Notes under the pieces: model-generated | The model's database searches: none | Seen by the model: only the letters and a program-made list of their open reading frames with translations | What the model was told of the DNA's origin: nothing | In this document: piece by piece, positions 10,418-20,518 of the stretch | How positions within the stretch are numbered: the stretch's first letter is position 1 | Layout of the letters: each line of letters starts with the position of its first letter | Source of the DNA: Microcyclospora pomicola | Lineage: Eukaryota; Ascomycota; Dothideomycetes; Capnodiales | Reading direction: 5' to 3' | NCBI GenBank assembly: GCA_002786065.1 | Contig: NHNY01000003.1 | Coordinates: 1,116,001-1,180,000, forward strand | Length of the DNA: 64,000 nucleotides | Position numbers and translations under genes: made by a program

Positions 10418-11383
10418 GGCCGGCAGTCAGTCAGTGGGTGAGGAACATCGAAGCAATCCATGGCGGTCGTGACGATGAAATACTGAGACTCTGCACAGGA
10501 CCCGCAAACATCATCATCACAGCGACATAAGCATGTTTCAACCGCACCAGCAGTTTCGGTACTTCTCCTCTAGCACGCCATGCCGCAGATGCCGGCCAGC
10601 TTCGTAATCCGGCGTGCGCGTCATTGGTGATTTCGCACGTCTGCTCGAATTCTTTCCGCCACATCTCTTACATCCAACATGCATGGTATCCGAAAGCAAC
10701 CCAGAACTACCAACCATTGGAGCGCACGTCACGAATATGTTACTTGAGATCTCGATCTGAGTAAATGCTAAGTTGTTGGACGCGCACCAGACTGCTGTGA
10801 CTTCCAATGTTCTGATGGTAGATCAGAGCAGTGTACCCTTCTCTGCCAGTGCTTCGAGGCTCCCCATGTCTGAACAAATCTCCTACTTACGGTATGGGGC
10901 TATTGCAAATGTAAGCTAAGATTTTACACCAACAATCTGCCTATATCATGATTTCGATGTAGCAAATACGGTCGTAGCTTTGGAGCTGTACTGTACAGCC
11001 ACAGCTCCAAAGTACATGGCGAGCTAGATATATATGAATATCTCAGTTTCATCACCGAATTCACCCACGCGGGCCGACACAGGGGTCGAGAAGCTTCGCG
11101 ACTCGTTCAAAGTTGACTTCCCAAGTGAAATCAACAGCTGTCTTGTCCATGAACCGCTCTTTGTCAGTTGAGGTGAGTTTCGAGTGTGGACGTCCGATGG
11201 TGTTTCTAAAGCAGCGACGATTCGTGACAGACTACGGCCGATACTGGAGTATTTCATTACCTCCACAAAAAAACTCATGTCACTCATACTGGTAAGTGGT
11301 AGGAGTGGTCTTTGCCTCTGCTGGTCATTACCCGCAGCGGCACCACAGTACCTCATGCATACTCCATTGGGACCACCCCGAAC
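10418..11383. other. Intergenic region upstream of the MFS gene
   Basis: About 970 bases between the MFS start and the 3' end of the acetyltransferase gene, both on the minus strand. It contains a perfect inverted repeat (listed separately). Around 11040-11300 on the plus strand there are weak coding-like stretches in two frames, too poor to call a gene. Confidence 0.5.
10978..11012. repeat. 12-base perfect inverted repeat, 11-base spacer
   Basis: The arms CTTTGGAGCTGT and ACAGCTCCAAAG are exact reverse complements. The spacer contains the smaller palindrome CTGTACAG. It could be a hairpin or a dimeric protein-binding site in the upstream region of the MFS gene. Function unknown. Confidence 0.7.
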
Positions 11384-11968
11384 TCAGTGACCCATCTTAA
11401 ACGCGCGTCTAGTCATCATCACCATGTGCTCACTCTCATCGGCAACGTCCCAGACGCCAAGTAGATTGCGGTACGACTCTGCACCATCGCCCGGTGTCGC
11501 CACGAGCACAATTCGTCGTAATGCCGTGTGAGAGGCGATAACTTCCTGGACACACTCCATCAGCCACTTGAATAAGCCGTGGCCGCGCTGCGCCGGCACA
11601 ATGTAAACGTCGGTCAGATAGGCAGTGGTCACGTGGTCTGTGATGAAGCGAGCGAGGCCGATTTGAGTCATGGCTGGGGCTGGAGCTGCCTCAAGCGTTG
11701 GTGACGGGGTCCGTGGTGATGAGGGCGAGGATGCAGATGACGAGGGGAGAGGATGGTCGGAAGTATATAGGCCAAGGGTGACAGAGTGCGAGAGGAGCAG
11801 CGCCAGGTCAGGGGAAGGAAGCGGTTTTGCCCAATACATGTCCTCGGAGGCGAAAGCGGTGTTGATGAAGGCATGATCAAGGTGCATGGCGTTGGTGGAG
11901 ACTTGATAGTCCCCAATGGAAAGATGGCGATGCCAGTTCAAGTCATCGAGGGGTGAAGTCGGAGCCAT
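11384..11968 (-). CDS. GNAT-family N-acetyltransferase
   Basis: A single exon, 194 residues. The acetyl-CoA-binding motif of the GNAT fold is visible at about residues 120-135: LTDVYIVPAQRGHGLFKWL, containing the R/Q-x-x-G-x-G/A-like QRGHGL. The strand RRIVLVATPGDG and the C-terminal YRNLLGVW follow as in this superfamily. A Ser/Pro-rich insert at about residues 72-97 interrupts the N-terminal half. The enzyme should transfer acetyl from acetyl-CoA to an amine, and the acceptor is unknown. It is divergently oriented from the esterase gene downstream. Confidence 0.8.
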   Translation of the reverse strand: MAPTSPLDDLNWHRHLSIGDYQVSTNAMHLDHAFINTAFASEDMYWAKPLPSPDLALLLSHSVTLGLYTSDHPLPSSSASSPSSPRTPSPTLEAAPAPAMTQIGLARFITDHVTTAYLTDVYIVPAQRGHGLFKWLMECVQEVIASHTALRRIVLVATPGDGAESYRNLLGVWDVADESEHMVMMTRRAFKMGH

Positions 11969-12771
11969 GACTGGGATACTCCTTGATGACTTCCGCAGCT
12001 TAACGTAGATCTGGATGGTAAGATCTGAGCCTATGCTGGAGCGAGAATCGCACGCGCGACTGCTGTCACGACGTTGTGATGCAGCAGCTGATATTCGGGC
12101 TGTATAAGTTCAGCCACATATGTTCATGTGTGTAGAATGAGGTCTGTTATTCGAAGAATCAAGGTAGGTACATGAGGTATCGTGATTGACGATAGGTATG
12201 ACTGGATCGAGTATCAAAGATTGTACCTGAGCTTCCCGCCCGATGAGGTTCGGTATTGCGCTTGTTGGCTCGCTCAATGCGTGTTTGTTCCATAGTCGCT
12301 TGGCACTTCCACGATCGCGATGGCCGGCGTGTCCATAATACCAATTGACGACTTGATTAGTTCTTTGTTACAGCTCATGCTGACGAACAAGTTCAGTCAT
12401 GAGAGAAGGATGATGTTCATCGCCGCGGGCTGCGCATGTATGCATTACGTCGGATCATCGACGCTGGCATCGGGCGTTGCTGATTGGTCAACGGCACGCG
12501 ACGGAAAGGAGTCGTTGTCGTAAGTCGTCCGAAAGTTCGATAATCACTTGCTGGCAATCAAGAGGTGAGAAAAGCTTGTCCAAGAGCCGTCGACACCAGC
12601 TGGACAGCGACATATCGACGCTCGAACTCTTCATTGCTCTTTGCGATCACTGGCTTGTAACAACAGCACGTGCTCCTTCTGGACCGGTTGTTCCATGCCA
12701 TGGATTAGACCAACTCTAATTTCAAGTGGAATGACATCCTATGGCCCTTGTCTAACGACAGTCACAGCATC
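11969..12771. other. Divergent promoter region
   Basis: About 800 bases between the starts of the acetyltransferase (minus) and the PAF-acetylhydrolase-like gene (plus). It must carry both promoters. I see no gene. Confidence 0.5.
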
Positions 12772-14346
12772 ATGACTTTGGCTACCATACTGCGTCCTCG
12801 CTGGTCCATCAAGTATCTCCTCTGCAGCAGTCTTGTCTTCTACGTCTTGATCTGCCAAGTCCGCGATATGCCTCTGCTGGCAAGCAAACTCCCGCAATAC
12901 ACGGGGGAGTTTGACGTGGGCACCATTGACATTGAATCTACATGCGAGACCCGCAACATAACCAGCGCCGTCTACAAGGATACCCGGAAACCTGCCTTTG
13001 AGCTGAATACCGTCCTGTTCTCCCTGTATTATCCTGCCGTCAAGGGATGCGCCTCACGCAAAAGCAAACACCGGTGGATCCCCAAACCACTGTCATTGAC
13101 TGCTGAAGGCTACGCTCGCTTCGCCGGCATCAACAATGCCGTCACCAATCGTGTTTTTGCGTTCGGTCTCTGGGCTCTTGCTGGCAGCATAACAATTCCT
13201 GCCAAGGTGGATGTGCCTATGCACGGCACAGTCGGAGGCTACACCAACTACGAAGCTCAACATCCAATTGACGATTATGGCCTTCCCGAGTTCCCCGTCA
13301 TCGTCTTTTCCCACGGCATGGCCTCCAGTAGGACCGACTACACTCAGTACTGTGGAGAGCTGGCCTCCCGCGGATACATAGTGGCATCGGTCGAGCATCG
13401 GGACGGAAGTGGTCCTGGTTCCGTCATATTTCAGCAGGACGGATCATCCCATCCGGTCTTCCATATCAGTGAAGACATGCTAGATCCCAAACCCGACACG
13501 CCGGAGTTCAAGGTGATGCAGCTGGCGATGCGAGAAGCAGAGATCGAGGAGACCGTGCGGGTGCTCCGCCGAATCAACGATGGTCATGGTCAGGAAATCT
13601 ATGCGGGCAACCCTCGCAAAGAAGGCCATGATCTGGCAGCGTGGCGAGGTCGACTGAATGTCAAGCGAATGGTCGTCGGTGGTCACTCATATGGCGCAAC
13701 TGGGGCATTGCAGGCCCTCAAGGGCGGACCGAGTGTATTGCGACCATTTGTTGGCGCCATCATTCTTGACCCGGGCAAGCAATCCGGCCCACTGAACGAC
13801 GACATCCACGTCCCTACCCTCATCATCCACTCCAATTCCTGGTCAGCCAAGATGAGCGTCTTCCATGGTCGGCCACACTTCGACGTGGTCAAAGACTTGA
13901 CCAAGAAGATCATGAACGAGACTCAGAAGTTCGCATGGTATGCTCCCACCTTCCACATACTCCCCTACTCTATTTCCAACCATCTAACCCTAAATCCACC
14001 CAGGTTCATGACCGCCCGCGCCACCTCGCACCCCTCTGTGACCGACGCCCCGCTCATCGAGCCACTGCTCCTCTCCTGGACGACGGGCGCGACCGTCGAC
14101 GTGCGCGAAGGCGTGCAGATGTACGTCAAAGCCTCGGCCGACTTCATGCACTTCCTCACCTCCGGGCACCGCCGCGGCGTGCTCGCCGTCGACGTCACGC
14201 ACCCGGACTACGACAACGACGTGCGCGACGACGCCCAGCGCGACGCCATGAAGAACCACGACATCGAGCGCCACTGGCAGATCCACGTCGCGCCGCCCGT
14301 GTTCTGCCCCATGGTCGGGTTGTGTGGGATTGAGAAGGAGGAGTAG
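12772..14346 (+). CDS. PAF-acetylhydrolase-like esterase
   Basis: Start taken at ATG 12772, giving a signal anchor (about residues 15-35). Two exons, 12772-13937 and 14004-14346, give 502 residues. The 66-base intron keeps the frame open if retained, but it has good GTATGC and CAG ends, and removing it restores KFAWFMTARATSHPS. Features of the platelet-activating factor acetylhydrolase family are: the oxyanion-side motif FSHGMASSRTDYT, the nucleophile elbow GHSYG (Ser about 306), an Asp in ILDPG (about 333) and a His in TSHPSVTD (about 398) as a probable triad. These lipases cleave short or oxidised acyl chains from phospholipids. The N-terminus suggests secretion or membrane attachment. The C-terminal exon is notably GC-rich. 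Confidence 0.85.
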   Translation: MTLATILRPRWSIKYLLCSSLVFYVLICQVRDMPLLASKLPQYTGEFDVGTIDIESTCETRNITSAVYKDTRKPAFELNTVLFSLYYPAVKGCASRKSKHRWIPKPLSLTAEGYARFAGINNAVTNRVFAFGLWALAGSITIPAKVDVPMHGTVGGYTNYEAQHPIDDYGLPEFPVIVFSHGMASSRTDYTQYCGELASRGYIVASVEHRDGSGPGSVIFQQDGSSHPVFHISEDMLDPKPDTPEFKVMQLAMREAEIEETVRVLRRINDGHGQEIYAGNPRKEGHDLAAWRGRLNVKRMVVGGHSYGATGALQALKGGPSVLRPFVGAIILDPGKQSGPLNDDIHVPTLIIHSNSWSAKMSVFHGRPHFDVVKDLTKKIMNETQKFAWYAPTFHILPYSISNHLTLNPPRFMTARATSHPSVTDAPLIEPLLLSWTTGATVDVREGVQMYVKASADFMHFLTSGHRRGVLAVDVTHPDYDNDVRDDAQRDAMKNHDIERHWQIHVAPPVFCPMVGLCGIEKEE

Positions 14347-14837
14347 TTGGACCTTTTTCAAGTAATGCTGGTCAAGTAGGTTTTTCTTGCTCTTCATTTT
14401 TGCGAGTTGGCTTGGGTGCAGTAGATCAACATGGGCATGGGCGGCGTTTCATAGAGCAAGGCGTGTAGGACGAGGAAAGATACATAGGACTTTTGCTCGT
14501 GGAGCTTGGCGGTGTATGAGGCATTTTGCATGAGCAAAATGTATGCACAGGTAGAGATGGTATTCCACGTACTCGAGGGTCCGCATCAATATGCACTTGG
14601 ACTGTAGAAGAGTATTTGACGCACCATCCTTCACAAAGACTCCATTACACAGTTGGAAACATATTGGGCGTATATTTCTTCTCAGATAATGGTGTACATG
14701 GATACACTAACAGTAGAACGCCCGCGTGCCCATGACTTTGACCTCGCCACCCAGATATGTACCACCCGAGATCATAAAAATGCAGAACATCAATCACAAA
14801 CACACAACGTCGACGTAAGCTACCTAGCGAAACATCA
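14347..14837. other. Convergent 3' region
   Basis: About 490 bases between the 3' ends of the esterase and the sugar transporter. Probably only 3' UTRs. Confidence 0.5.
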
Positions 14838-16722
14838 TCATTGGCCCTTCTCTCCCACCAGATGCTCCTCGCGCTGCACCGACATGGTATTCTTGTACTG
14901 CTGCACGACGCTGCCCTCGACCTCCTCGTCGAAGACATCGACGTGGGTTTCGGCGAAGCGGCGGGCGGAGACGTGGCGCTCGAAGAGCAGGTCGAGCTCG
15001 GCGAAGGTGCGGCCGCGGGGTTCGGGGACGCGGCTTTAGGGGGAGATGTTAGTTGCTGTGACTGTACAGAGTCTGTGGGAGGAGGAAAAGCTTACAAGAA
15101 ACAGTACACGATGCAGCAGGCGCAGAGTCCGGCCCAGAAGAAACCGGTGTAGTTGCCCCAGTTCCATGCCGTTGGGTTCAGCATGTAAGGCGTGACTGTT
15201 AAGGAGAAGGATAGGTTAGTGACGTGCGTGGAAAGGCGTTGAGCTTGAGGGAGGTGAAGTGGCATGACTTACACACTGAAGTGACGATGCCGACCACGTT
15301 GTACAAGTTCCGTCCGAGCACGACAGTCTTGATCTGGAGGCGACGGGTCGAGAGTTCGGCGACAAGGGAGTAGCAAACGGTTCCGACCGTGAGCTGGTAG
15401 ATCAATGCCCAGATGATCATGATGCTGCCGGTGGCGAGACCAGCGGCGTCTTTCTGGCTGGCAGGGACAAGACCGAGAAAGCCCATGATGAAAAGCATGG
15501 TGCAAAGACCACATAAGCCGTAGAAGTACAAAGTGCGACGACCGATGCCTTGTGACATGAGTGCCCAGGCGCCGAACACGCCGACCATGTTGATTGCGTA
15601 TTGGCCCATGGCGAAGCTGTACGCGTTGGATTCGCTGACGCCGGCCTGCTCGAGGAAGTAGGTGCTGTAGTTGCTGAAGGAGTTGCCGCTGAGGTTCTGG
15701 ATGGCCCAGCACATGCACACGATCTCAGTACGGCGAAGATCGGTCCCTTTGAAGCAGTCGAAATAGGAGGCACCACTGGTGATCTTCTCCTCAAGAGCAG
15801 TGGTGTGGACCATCATGGAGATGGTTTCGTCGGCGTCAAAGTCTGTTTCACGGTTGAGGCTGGTCAGACGCAGGAGATTCTTCTTGGCCTCCTCAGTGCG
15901 GCCCTTACGGACGAGGTACCATGGTGAGTCAGGAGCGAATGCGATACCGATCAACAAGCCAGGAATCCACATCCACTGCAGAGCATAGGGAATGCGATAT
16001 GCCCATTCATCGGTGCGGCTGGACATGGATTTGATGACTCCAATGCCGATGAGCTGACCCAGACCCCAGCATAGGTTGACATAGGTTGTAAGGTATCCGC
16101 GAAGCGCGACAGGGCAAACCTCGCTGGCGTATGTGATGGTCAAGGTCTGAAAGATGCCCCACGGAATACCGCAAAGAATCTCGCCAACCAGCAACGTCTG
16201 CACGTTTTGCGCGGTGAAGAAGATCGCGGTGAAGCCGGCAATCAAGACCAAACACGCCATGAGCGTGTGCCGGTATCCGAATCTCTCGCTGACCCAGCCA
16301 TTAATGAACAGGCCAATGATCTCTCCAACGTTCGCGCCGTTGGACAATCCGGCCTGCCATTTCGCTGGTATCTGATACTCTCCATTCGCGCCTTGCACAC
16401 CGTACTTCTGGTTGAACGGCGTAAAGCCATAGAAGTTGTTGACCAAACACACATCATATCCCTCCATGGCGATGCACGTCGAGATCAACAATGACCAGAA
16501 GATGGCCTTGGGGTATAGGCGCACACCCTGCATCAGGGTCATGTTGTGCTCTTTCTCAGTCGCGGCGCGTGCATTGAGGATCGTGTGCTCCATCGTGACG
16601 GTCTGCCTGAGGTCGTCCTCGGCAGGAAAGTGGAGAGCTCCGCCGTGTTGCTCGACGTAGTCCTTGGCCGGGTTGTGAGTGGTGTTTCCTGCCATGTCGA
16701 CAGATCGTTGGCGAGCCTCCAT
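14838..16722 (-). CDS. MFS sugar transporter, MAL/alpha-glucoside permease type
   Basis: Three exons, 16722-15273, 15195-15096 and 15033-14838, with phases matching at both junctions, giving 581 residues. Twelve membrane segments are expected. Sugar-porter signatures include ERFGYRHTLM (G-R/K motif after TM2), PDSPWYLVRKGR in the central loop, and the C-terminal PEPRGRTFAELDLLFE. The ending YMLNPTAWNWGNYTGFFWAG spanning exon 2 is typical of fungal maltose and alpha-glucoside proton symporters. It acts at the plasma membrane. The exact sugar is inference. A second in-frame Met at residue 10 could also serve as start. Confidence 0.9.
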
Positions 16723-18323
16723 TCTTCACCGTTCGGAGTGTTGGACAGGATCAGATGGATGAATGGCTTGGTGTAGAATCGAAGCGGGAATGGCACGCAG
16801 ACAATCAGATCAGCCAGCTCTGCCCGAAGCGCAAAAAGCAGTGCGACAGGACTTGAAAGATAATCTTGCCTCTTCCGCTTTATACATTTTCCAAGCAAGA
16901 CTTCGGCATTTGACCGAGCCACGCGACCATAACGTGTGTGGCCAGCCCGGAAGCAGAGTCGAGGGTTGGTGTCATCAGAATGCGGAGAAATGAAGCCACA
17001 ACGGATAAACATGACTTCCAGCCAATCTGGTTTCGCCGAATAAAGGAGGGGATGCTGAAAGCAAAAGCCGACGCGAAAGCAGGCTCGCTTAGGCCATCGA
17101 CTAGGCGTATGAGGCAAGCCGAAGATGTCGTGTTCCAGAACATGGACACTTCACTTGCTCGGAGCACACGACCATTAATGGACATCTGACCCATGTCGAT
17201 ACTGGCCAAGCAGAGAGGCGTAGAGTCAGGAGACTTTGATACTCCAATCTGCCTTGGTAAGATCGGTCATCGAAGCAATAGCCCACGGTTTTAGCCGGCC
17301 TTTCGAGATACCGGCCAATTTGCCGCGGCTCTGACCACCATACAGTATCTCGTTGGCGGGACGTGGCAAGTCTGCCTCACCCAGTACAAACAGGTCCTCC
17401 TTGGTATTGCAGACGGCGCTCACGATAGCGGTAACTGCAGGGCTGTCTGGAAGTATCCGTTGACCACAGGTTTGATATGCTCCATTGCTGTTGCAAACGT
17501 ATCGTCTGTTGCACCGGATGCAGTCCAACAAGCGCCAGGTCCGACGGCATATGTATCGAATGACTCTTGCTGTCAGGGAATCTTGGTCCTGATACAGAAT
17601 ATCGCCCTTGAAAACTCTCTGGCTCTTGGCTATATCAGCATCACGGCCATGTTGTTGTCGTCTGACTCACTTGTTACATACACCATCACGAGGTATGCCT
17701 TCGTCAGGCATAAACGTGGTGCAAGTCGCAGTGTATGCCAGACTCGATACCACTCAGAAACACAGATAAACGGAATCGACTTGGGCACGATTTATCATAG
17801 ATTCGTGGATTGGGCATTGCGTGATATCCTTTTTGTCAGGGTAATACGCTGCATTGCACCAATACACTTATTAAAACTCCAATCACACAGGTGAGGTAAG
17901 CAGGACTCTAATGCACATTCCCGCACTCTCCGCAACTTCATTTCTTACATCCAAGTCTATTTAGCAATCCTTACAACCACTCACCGAGACCATGAACCAA
18001 GCTATAGCTCAAGTGGCGTGTTATTATGAATCACACTCTCGAACATACATGGCACTTCGCTTGCAGATACAAAAGTGTTGGATGGGCCGGACGTCAGGAC
18101 ATCATGCGGCCTTGCATGGACACCGGTGAGGGAAGTTGCACTGCCCGCAACTCAGCCCTAAATCGCAGCATGTTCGATATAACACTTGCATAGTTTCTGC
18201 ATCTAGCTATCAAGATGATGCAGAGCTCTCGCTTGCGGCGTTACACCCTAAAGACAGGCGTGAAGTCATCCCCGGAATCATCAGCTTCCCAAAGGAACAA
18301 AACATATAATTTCTGCAGGCCAA
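16723..18323. other. Long divergent intergenic region
   Basis: About 1.6 kb between the starts of the sugar transporter (minus) and a tail-anchored protein (plus). Apart from a possible gene fragment at 17229-17531 (listed separately) I see nothing convincing. Its length fits a regulated transporter promoter. Confidence 0.5.
17229..17531 (-). pseudogene. Possible gene fragment, unknown
   Basis: About 70 residues read like real protein (for example PRPANEILYGGQSRGKLAGI), ending at a stop near 17226. No full-length gene can be built around it, and the upstream continuation lacks character. It may be a relic or a chance ORF. Confidence 0.2.
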
Positions 18324-19677
18324 ATGCCTCCGAAAACATCTCAGCCCGACATGTCCGATAGCCGGTTTCATCGTCAGCAGCAACGACGGAACCGTGCTGC
18401 GAAGAGACACCAGATGTCTCAGCGGCAGATACCACCTCCAGTTGACCAACCGCAGGCATCAGAGCAAGAGCCGAATCTACAGATAAGAGCGGAACAGAGT
18501 AAGAAGCTCCAGAACACGAAAAACGCTTCACCCAGCTCAAATGAGTGTCAGAACATGACAAGTGCTTCCCCGAGCTCGAACGAAGCCCCGAACATGCCAG
18601 ACACTTCACCGACATCGAAGGTTGAGCCTACGAGGGCTCCATCTCTCGATGAAGAAGCGCCGGAGAAGTGTAATTTCTGCTTCCTTTGTTTCGAAATCCG
18701 AGGGACGTGGTATGCCTGCAAGGTCAACTTTGCATATCCTCGCAAATCTAGTGAACGACTGCAGTGTGTGCAGGCGCATGATTGTGCCACGGACACAGAA
18801 ACGAAATGTGTACGCAGACCTGTCTATCCCGAACAAGGAAGCCCGACGGAGGTCATGCAAGCGCTCCGAGACGAGCTGTATCAACAGCAAGGCAAGTGGA
18901 AGAAGTGGCTGTGGTGCTATGACATCGCAGTCGCAGAAGAAGTCAATGTTGGTTCTACCTGACATCTTCATTTCGTTCACGCTGACTTGATGCATGCAGT
19001 TCGAGTTCGACGGCGTGGAAAAGCACAATCGAGCAGCGGTATGCCTGGACGAGCTTGACGTGGACAAGATCAAGCATGATGCGCTGGCGACCATCGAAAG
19101 TGGCCCAACCGATGTGGACATCTTCGTGGACGATGTGTGCGATGGCCATTCGCATACAACTGTGTGTAACGGGAAGCAAGCAGTCTACGGACTGGAGTGT
19201 ATCCAAGATCGTATCGCCCTGGCGATTTTCAGACTAAAGCTTCTGCGAAAACGACACTGGCTGAAGCAATGTCTCCAGGACCCTCGGACGGCGCCGGAAA
19301 AGTCGATCCTCGAGCATGGCCTGCTGCAAGAGTCCTTCGTCTACTATGCCCGCGAGGTGGAAAGCAGCGCAACCGCAGTCTGCCCCGCCAGTGAGCCAAA
19401 CACCACACTGACAAACCGCAAGACACCATCAATGCCACGAACCGCAACAGACTTGCTTCATGCACGGAAGCTTCGTGGCGTGCGGGTGACGCTCGCATGG
19501 AACATCCCTCGCATGCTTCGCGTGTTCCGACTAAGCACGCTGTGTATCCTCCTCGGACTCTCCGTCGTCTGGCTAGGATCGCTCCTGTGGGCGGGCAGGA
19601 CGGGAGATTGGGCCACGGCATGGACATTTGGGGGCGTGCTCGCGGCGTCGGTCGCGCTTCTCGTGCACTGTGTTTGA
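18324..19677 (+). CDS. Unknown protein with Cys-containing domain and C-terminal membrane anchor
   Basis: Two exons, 18324-18947 and 19000-19677 (52-base intron with GCTGAC branch and GCAG acceptor), about 433 residues. The N-terminal 115 residues are basic then Ser/Pro/Asn-rich, with a short repeat ASPSSNE occurring twice. A folded middle part begins at KCNFCFLCFEIRGTWYAC and contains several Cys in C-x2-C-x2-C spacing, with more in the second exon (DDVCDGHSHTTVC). The last 60 residues hold two hydrophobic stretches, so the C-terminus is probably membrane-embedded. The donor is ambiguous between GTCAAT and GTTGGT; both keep frame. I do not recognise the family. A tail-anchored protein facing the cytosol is an inference. 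Confidence 0.65.
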
Positions 19678-20518
19678 GGGAGTACAGTATCGGTGGTGTC
19701 TGATCGGGTCGACCCCCTCCCTATGAGGGTGCCCTGCAGTATGTCGTACTGTACAGCCACTCGCGTCTTGAAACTTGCGTACTGCTTGAGATTGAAGCGG
19801 TGGTCAGACACTGAATGAATACCTTCGATTTTCTCCTGCAACCTGGAGACATATCAACAGATCCGCGCACTTCCCAGAAATCAGAAGAAGGCTCTACATA
19901 CCTGGAATTGAGCAAGCTCTTACAACTCCTTTCGAAACAACCAATCCTGAGAAACCAGCAGGTTACCTTGTTCAGTGATCACATAGCAGTACCGAAGATG
20001 TCGTGTCGTGTGAAGTGCTCGTCGGATCCCCAAGACCGTGCAGACTCCTGACTCGTCGCTTGTACCTGTACTTCAGTGCTGTCGTGATAGCAGATGTTCA
20101 TGCAATGTACGTGCATGTAGTGATTATCTAGGATATGACTTCCGAGTCTAGAAGTAGAACGTAGCGTGCTGCTTCGTCCCGGACGAGCCAGTAGGACTGG
20201 GATGCGTCCTCCACACTGGGGGCCATCAAGTGATTGTCCCACAGGTAAATCCTATGCGTCATGTGTGTTCGGCGAGGTACCTACCTATGGCATACTCGAA
20301 GCGACGAGAGCAGGAGGTATCGACAAGGCAAGGAGTATCCCAAGTCAACTTGACAATATGATCGTGCGACTTGAAGAGAAGAAAATCGAGCAGCGGCGAA
20401 ACTATTTGATCATGAGGTGTGTATATCTTGATTACGATGACGTATCTACCAACGGATGATTTTCATCTTTTCGCTATGCAATCGAATATGATTTCAGCGT
20501 TTCAAGTCAGTGATCCTT
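19678..20518. other. Convergent intergenic region
   Basis: About 840 bases between two convergent 3' ends. No coding region or repeat recognised. Confidence 0.5.

Noticed and set aside
15269-15927. Additional frames within the sugar transporter
   Set aside because: Shadows of the transporter coding frame, explained by codon composition.
17460-17894. 144-codon plus-strand ORF in the transporter upstream region
   Set aside because: Composition and hydrophobicity look random, and it overlaps another candidate on the opposite strand.
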